From NCBI GenBank assembly GCA_045546615.1, contig JAZQDD010000066.1, positions 1 through 32,738 of the forward strand: a DNA stretch of 32,738 nt. The letters run 5' to 3'. Numbering within the stretch: the first letter of the stretch is position 1; each line of letters begins with the position of its first letter. The notes below the pieces were generated by a model. That model was not told the DNA's origin. It was given only the letters and a program-made list of their open reading frames with translations, and searched no databases. A program made the translations under genes and the position numbers. Positions 29,802 to 32,738 of this stretch are shown in pieces. This DNA comes from CAG-390 sp045546615 (GTDB lineage Bacteria > Bacillota > Clostridia > Oscillospirales > CAG-272).

Positions 29802-30518
29802 ATGAGCAATGTAAGCGAAATGCCTTACGCAATGAGCGGCGAAGTAGCCGAGATGTGCAAGGTAAAAAAAGGCTGTGACCACGGTCCTGCTCCCATTCCC
29901 GAGGAGGGCAAGTGGATTCAGGCAAAGCAGATCACCGATATTTCCGCATATACCCACGGTGTGGGATGGTGCGCACCCCAGCAGGGAGCGTGCAAGCTCT
30001 CTCTTAACGTTAAGAACGGTATCATCGAGGAGGCTCTCGTTGAGACCATCGGTTGCTCGGGTATGACTCACTCTGCCGCTATGGCTGCCGAGATACTCCC
30101 CGGCAAGACTCTCCTTGAGGCTCTTAACACCGACCTTGTTTGCGATGCTATCAACACCGCTATGCGTGAGCTCTTCCTGCAGATCGTTTACGGCCGCAGT
30201 CAGTCCGCTTTCTCCGAGGGCGGTCTTGTTATCGGCGCAGGTATGGAAGATCTCGGTAAGGGCGAGAGAAGCATGGTCGGTACTATGTACGGTACCAAGG
30301 AAAAGGGCGTTCGTTACCTCGAGATGACCGAGGGCTACTGCACCAGAATGGCTCTCGACGAGAACGATGAGGTTATCGGCTACGAGTTCGTTTCTCTCGG
30401 CAAAATGACCGACTTCATCAAGAAGGGCATGGAGCCCGGTGAGGCTTATACCAAGTCCATGGGTACTTACGGCCGCTTTGCTGACGCTGTTAAGTACATA
30501 GATCCCCGCAAGGAATAA
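29802..30518 (+). CDS. NifU-like iron-sulfur cluster scaffold protein
   Basis: 238 residues, longer than a usual IscU/NifU N-terminal domain (about 130). The core has C57 and C64 in 'GWCAPQQGAC', then 'ETIGCSGMTHSAAMAAE' with C85, which corresponds to the GCGA-type cysteine loop, and C114 before a helix. A C-terminal extension of about 100 residues ends in a segment with C180 (EGYCTRM). It would hold or deliver a cluster, presumably to the partner encoded 17 nt downstream. RBS AGAAAGGA. Scaffold family assignment comes from the cysteine pattern and the GGGtGRT neighbour. A dedicated, non-general role is inferred. Confidence 0.82.
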   Translation: MSNVSEMPYAMSGEVAEMCKVKKGCDHGPAPIPEEGKWIQAKQITDISAYTHGVGWCAPQQGACKLSLNVKNGIIEEALVETIGCSGMTHSAAMAAEILPGKTLLEALNTDLVCDAINTAMRELFLQIVYGRSQSAFSEGGLVIGAGMEDLGKGERSMVGTMYGTKEKGVRYLEMTEGYCTRMALDENDEVIGYEFVSLGKMTDFIKKGMEPGEAYTKSMGTYGRFADAVKYIDPRKE

Positions 30519-30535
30519 GATAGGAGGAGAAGAAA

Positions 30536-31534
30536 ATGGCTAAGTTTGAAGGTTACGAAAGACGCGAAGCGAAAATTCTCGCTTGCTTGAAGGAATACGG
30601 CATCTCCTCTATCGACGAGTGCAAGGAGATCTGCGATGCAAAGGGAATCGACCCCTACACCATCGTTCAGGAAACACAGCCCATCTGCTTTGAGAACGCA
30701 AAATGGGCATACACTGTTGGCGCAGCTATCGCTATCAAGAAGGGCGATAAGAAGGCGGCTGACGCAGCAGCAGATATCGGAATTGGTCTGCAGGCATTCT
30801 GCATTCCCGGCTCCGTAGCAGAGAACCGCAAGGTTGGTCTTGGCCACGGTAACCTCGGTAAGATGCTTCTTTCCGACGAGACCGAGTGCTTCTGCTTCCT
30901 CGCAGGACACGAGTCCTTTGCAGCAGCAGAGGGCGCAATCAAGATCGCTCTTAACGCTAACAAGGTAAGAAATAAGCCCCTTCGCGTTATCCTTAACGGA
31001 CTTGGCAAGGACGCCGCTTATATCATTTCCCGTATCAACGGCTTTACCTACTGCCAGACCGAGTTTGACCCCTACACCGAGAGCGTAAAGATCGTCAAGG
31101 AGATCCCCTTCTCCAAGGGTCCCCGCGCAGACGTACGTTGCTACGGCTCTGACAGCGTTCCCGAGGGCGTTGCTATCATGAAGCTTGAGAACGTTGGCGT
31201 TTCCATCACCGGTAACTCCACCAACCCCACTCGCTTCCAGCATCCCGTTGCAGGCACCTACAAGAAGTGGTGTGTTGAAAACGGCGTAAACTACTTCTCC
31301 GTAGCATCGGGCGGCGGAACGGGCAGAACCCTCCACCCCGATAATATGGCTGCAGGCCCCGCTTCCTACGGTATGACCGATACTATGGGAAGAATGCACT
31401 CCGACGCGCAGTTCGCAGGCTCGTCCAGCGTTCCCGCACACGTTGAGATGATGGGACTCATCGGAGCAGGTAACAACCCCATGGTTGGTATGACCGTTGC
31501 CGTTGCAGTTGCTATCGAAGAGGCGATGAAATAA
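30536..31534 (+). CDS. GGGtGRT protein (family of unknown function)
   Basis: 332 residues. The name-giving motif GGGTGRT is at 259-265, followed by 'LHPDNMAAGPASYGMTDTMGRMHSD'-type conserved sequence (given here only by its landmarks, 266-290). Ten cysteines are scattered at about 17, 29, 33, 51, 89, 118, 120, 173, 202 and 246. A glycine-rich 'GLGHGNLGKM' lies at 101-110. No signal or membrane segment. To my knowledge no biochemical function has been shown. The family tends to be encoded beside a NifU-like scaffold, exactly as here, with a 17-nt gap and a strong GGAGGAG. A metal-cluster enzyme or carrier is the natural hypothesis. Confidence 0.87.
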   Translation: MAKFEGYERREAKILACLKEYGISSIDECKEICDAKGIDPYTIVQETQPICFENAKWAYTVGAAIAIKKGDKKAADAAADIGIGLQAFCIPGSVAENRKVGLGHGNLGKMLLSDETECFCFLAGHESFAAAEGAIKIALNANKVRNKPLRVILNGLGKDAAYIISRINGFTYCQTEFDPYTESVKIVKEIPFSKGPRADVRCYGSDSVPEGVAIMKLENVGVSITGNSTNPTRFQHPVAGTYKKWCVENGVNYFSVASGGGTGRTLHPDNMAAGPASYGMTDTMGRMHSDAQFAGSSSVPAHVEMMGLIGAGNNPMVGMTVAVAVAIEEAMK

Positions 31535-31540
31535 TAAAAG

Positions 31541-31575
31541 AAAAAAGCTCCGCCGGCTGACAGCGGAGCTTTTTG
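31541..31575 (+). terminator. Terminator of the pduL-NifU-GGGtGRT operon
   Basis: AAAAAGCTCCGC (31542-31553) pairs with GCGGAGCTTTTT (31563-31574), loop of 9. Confidence 0.92.
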
Positions 31576-31577
31576 AG

Positions 31578-31759
31578 TGCAAAGTACAGATGTGCAAGCA
31601 CTTGCCTTCGGCAAGCGTGCAAAGTTAAGGAAAAGCGGAAGAAACGCGCGCGTTTCTTCCGCTTTTAATTTTATTGAATGCTTTTTGCAAAGCAAAAAGT
31701 TCCCTTAACTTTGCACTCTGCACTTTGCACTTTGCACTTAAAACGCCAACGGCGTTTTA
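31578..31759. repeat. Foldback element with nested hairpins and a 36-bp perfect palindrome
   Basis: A 14-bp inverted repeat, GTGCAAAGTTAAGG (31617-31630) and its complement (31703-31716), encloses a 36-bp perfect palindrome (31631-31666) and CTTTTTGC-AAA-GCAAAAAG (31681-31699). Outside it lie TTGCC-TTC-GGCAA (31602-31614) and TAAAACGCC-AAC-GGCGTTTTA (31739-31759). Tandem TTTGCACT/CTGCACT copies fill 31709-31739. No gene is present. The last hairpin overlaps the end of the LRR gene and could end it. Confidence 0.8.
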
Positions 31760-32738
31760 CTTTTTAATGTCTCCGTCCGTGCAGTGTATGGTGTAGCTGC
31801 CGGTATTGGTGTTCCAATCACTGCCTTTTGATATAGCATTCCACTGCGCCTTTGTGCCGTTGTAGTTTATGCTCGAGAGCGATTCGCAAGCGCTGAACGC
31901 ATAATCGCCAATTTTCTTAACGCTGTCGGGGATGACTACGCTCGTGAGCGAGGTGCAATATTGGAACGCATAATCGCCAATTCTCTTAACGCTGTTTGGT
32001 ATAGTTATGCTCGTGAGCGAGTCGCAATGGTCGAACGCCCAATCGCCAATGCTCGTAACGCTGTCGGGGATGATTATACTTGTGAGTTTTCTGCAACCAG
32101 AGAACGCAGAAGAGCCAATGCTCGTAACGCTTCCGTCTGCCGGGATAATGCTTGCACCGCAGCCGGCAACGAGTGTCTTGGTTGCTGTTTCGATAATGCA
32201 ATTGCCCGCGCTGTGGTAAACGGTATTGTTTTCATCCACCGTTATACTTGTGAGCGAGTCGCAATAGCAGAACATATAATAGCCAATGCTCGTAACGCTG
32301 TCGGGGATGGTTATGCTCGTGATTGAGTGGCAAGAGCGGAACGCACGATCGCCAATACTCGTAACGCTGTCGGGGATGGTTATGCTTGTGAGCGAAGTGC
32401 AATAGAGGAACGCCTCCATTCCAATGCTCGTAACGCCGTTGCCAATGGTAATGTTTGCGAGCGAGGAGCAATCCATGAACGCCCAAACACCAATGCTCGT
32501 AACGCTGTCGGGGATAACTACGCTTGTGAGCGAGGAGCAAGCCATGAACGCCCCATAGTCAATACTCGTAACGCCTTTGCCAAGGATAACGCTCGTGAGC
32601 GAGGAGCAACCGTAGAACGCACCACTGCCAATGCTCGTAACGCTGTTGGGGATAATAGTTATGCTCGTAAGCGAGTCGCAATTGTGGAACGCATTAGAGC
32701 CAATGCTCGTAACGGGCTTGCCATTGTATGTAGATGGA
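31757..32738 (-). CDS. BspA-type leucine-rich repeat surface protein, 5' end off the window
   Basis: The frame stays open to the right edge, so only the C-terminal 326 or so residues are seen. There are eleven LRR_5 units of mostly 23 residues (69 bp) with the pattern VTSIG-x3-F-x2-C-x-SLTSITIPDS. One long irregular unit in the middle carries 'VDENNTVYHSAGN', a known variation of this family. The end, 'INYNGTKAQWNAI' and a short tail, is the usual C terminus of such repeat blocks. These are secreted or surface-bound adhesin-like proteins of gut clostridia. Signal peptide and anchor cannot be seen here. The internal methionine at 32545 is not the start. Confidence 0.9.
   Translation of the reverse strand, partial: PSTYNGKPVTSIGSNAFHNCDSLTSITIIPNSVTSIGSGAFYGCSSLTSVILGKGVTSIDYGAFMACSSLTSVVIPDSVTSIGVWAFMDCSSLANITIGNGVTSIGMEAFLYCTSLTSITIPDSVTSIGDRAFRSCHSITSITIPDSVTSIGYYMFCYCDSLTSITVDENNTVYHSAGNCIIETATKTLVAGCGASIIPADGSVTSIGSSAFSGCRKLTSIIIPDSVTSIGDWAFDHCDSLTSITIPNSVKRIGDYAFQYCTSLTSVVIPDSVKKIGDYAFSACESLSSINYNGTKAQWNAISKGSDWNTNTGSYTIHCTDGDIKK

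Noticed and set aside
30467..31597. 376-codon open frame opposite the GGGtGRT gene
   Set aside because: Shadow of a highly expressed gene with biased codons; the plus-strand protein carries the family motif.
31961..32326. Plus-strand frame opposite the LRR gene
   Set aside because: Repeats on the coding strand produce regular shadow frames; no independent evidence.

Overview
The window looks like a chromosomal contig from an uncultured gut-type clostridium (Firmicutes, Clostridia; probably Oscillospirales or a relative). Reasons: strong AGGAGG-type ribosome binding sites, TTGACA/TATAAT promoters, the Firmicutes order pth-mfd-PpiC lipoprotein, pyruvate phosphate dikinase with extreme codon bias, ECF-type ThiT under a TPP riboswitch, and a GGGtGRT-protein locus. 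Taxonomy is an inference; there is no rRNA here.

Region 1 (1 to about 6,280) is one end of an integrative mobilizable element. It carries a small helix-turn-helix protein, a RepA-like ATPase, a structured intergenic candidate oriT, MobC, a MOB-type relaxase, a remarkable run of about eight 27-nt hairpins, a convergent nucleotidyltransferase-fold gene with its own promoter and a 22-bp palindrome, and a tyrosine integrase. The integrase abuts a tRNA-Ser(UGA) gene. A 25-bp copy of the tRNA anticodon-arm segment lies about 180 bp further right. The left end of the element is outside the window and no conjugation pore genes are present.

Region 2 (6,300 to 21,650) is core chromosome: a DtxR/MntR-type repressor; a D,D-carboxypeptidase; a minus-strand operon of manganese riboswitch, mntP, SERCA-like P-type ATPase and cardiolipin synthase; a SLOG protein; a secreted CHAP/InlB-repeat protein; thiT behind a TPP riboswitch with terminator; and the pth-mfd-PpiC lipoprotein operon. 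The riboswitch, mntP and ATPase together suggest a manganese or calcium detoxification unit, with an MntR-like gene a few kb away.

Region 3 (21,650 to 26,940) has ppdK followed by two AT-rich orphan genes in a scarred, duplicated intergenic zone. A 24-nt copy of the ppdK end, repeated terminator/promoter tails and a second hairpin array (25,170-25,300) lie there. A D-amino acid aminotransferase follows.

Region 4 (26,940 to 32,738) has a 45-aa membrane protein with a Cys-Gly tail, a Gfo/Idh/MocA oxidoreductase, a ClpP-fold TepA-like protease, and an operon of PduL phosphotransacylase, a NifU-like scaffold and a GGGtGRT protein (function unknown). Then come a foldback element with a 36-bp perfect palindrome and the 3' part of a BspA-type leucine-rich repeat surface protein that runs off the right edge.

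The strongest candidates for something undescribed are the covarying 27-nt hairpin array beside the relaxase and nucleotidyltransferase, the two other short-loop hairpin arrays, and the GGGtGRT/NifU-like pair.
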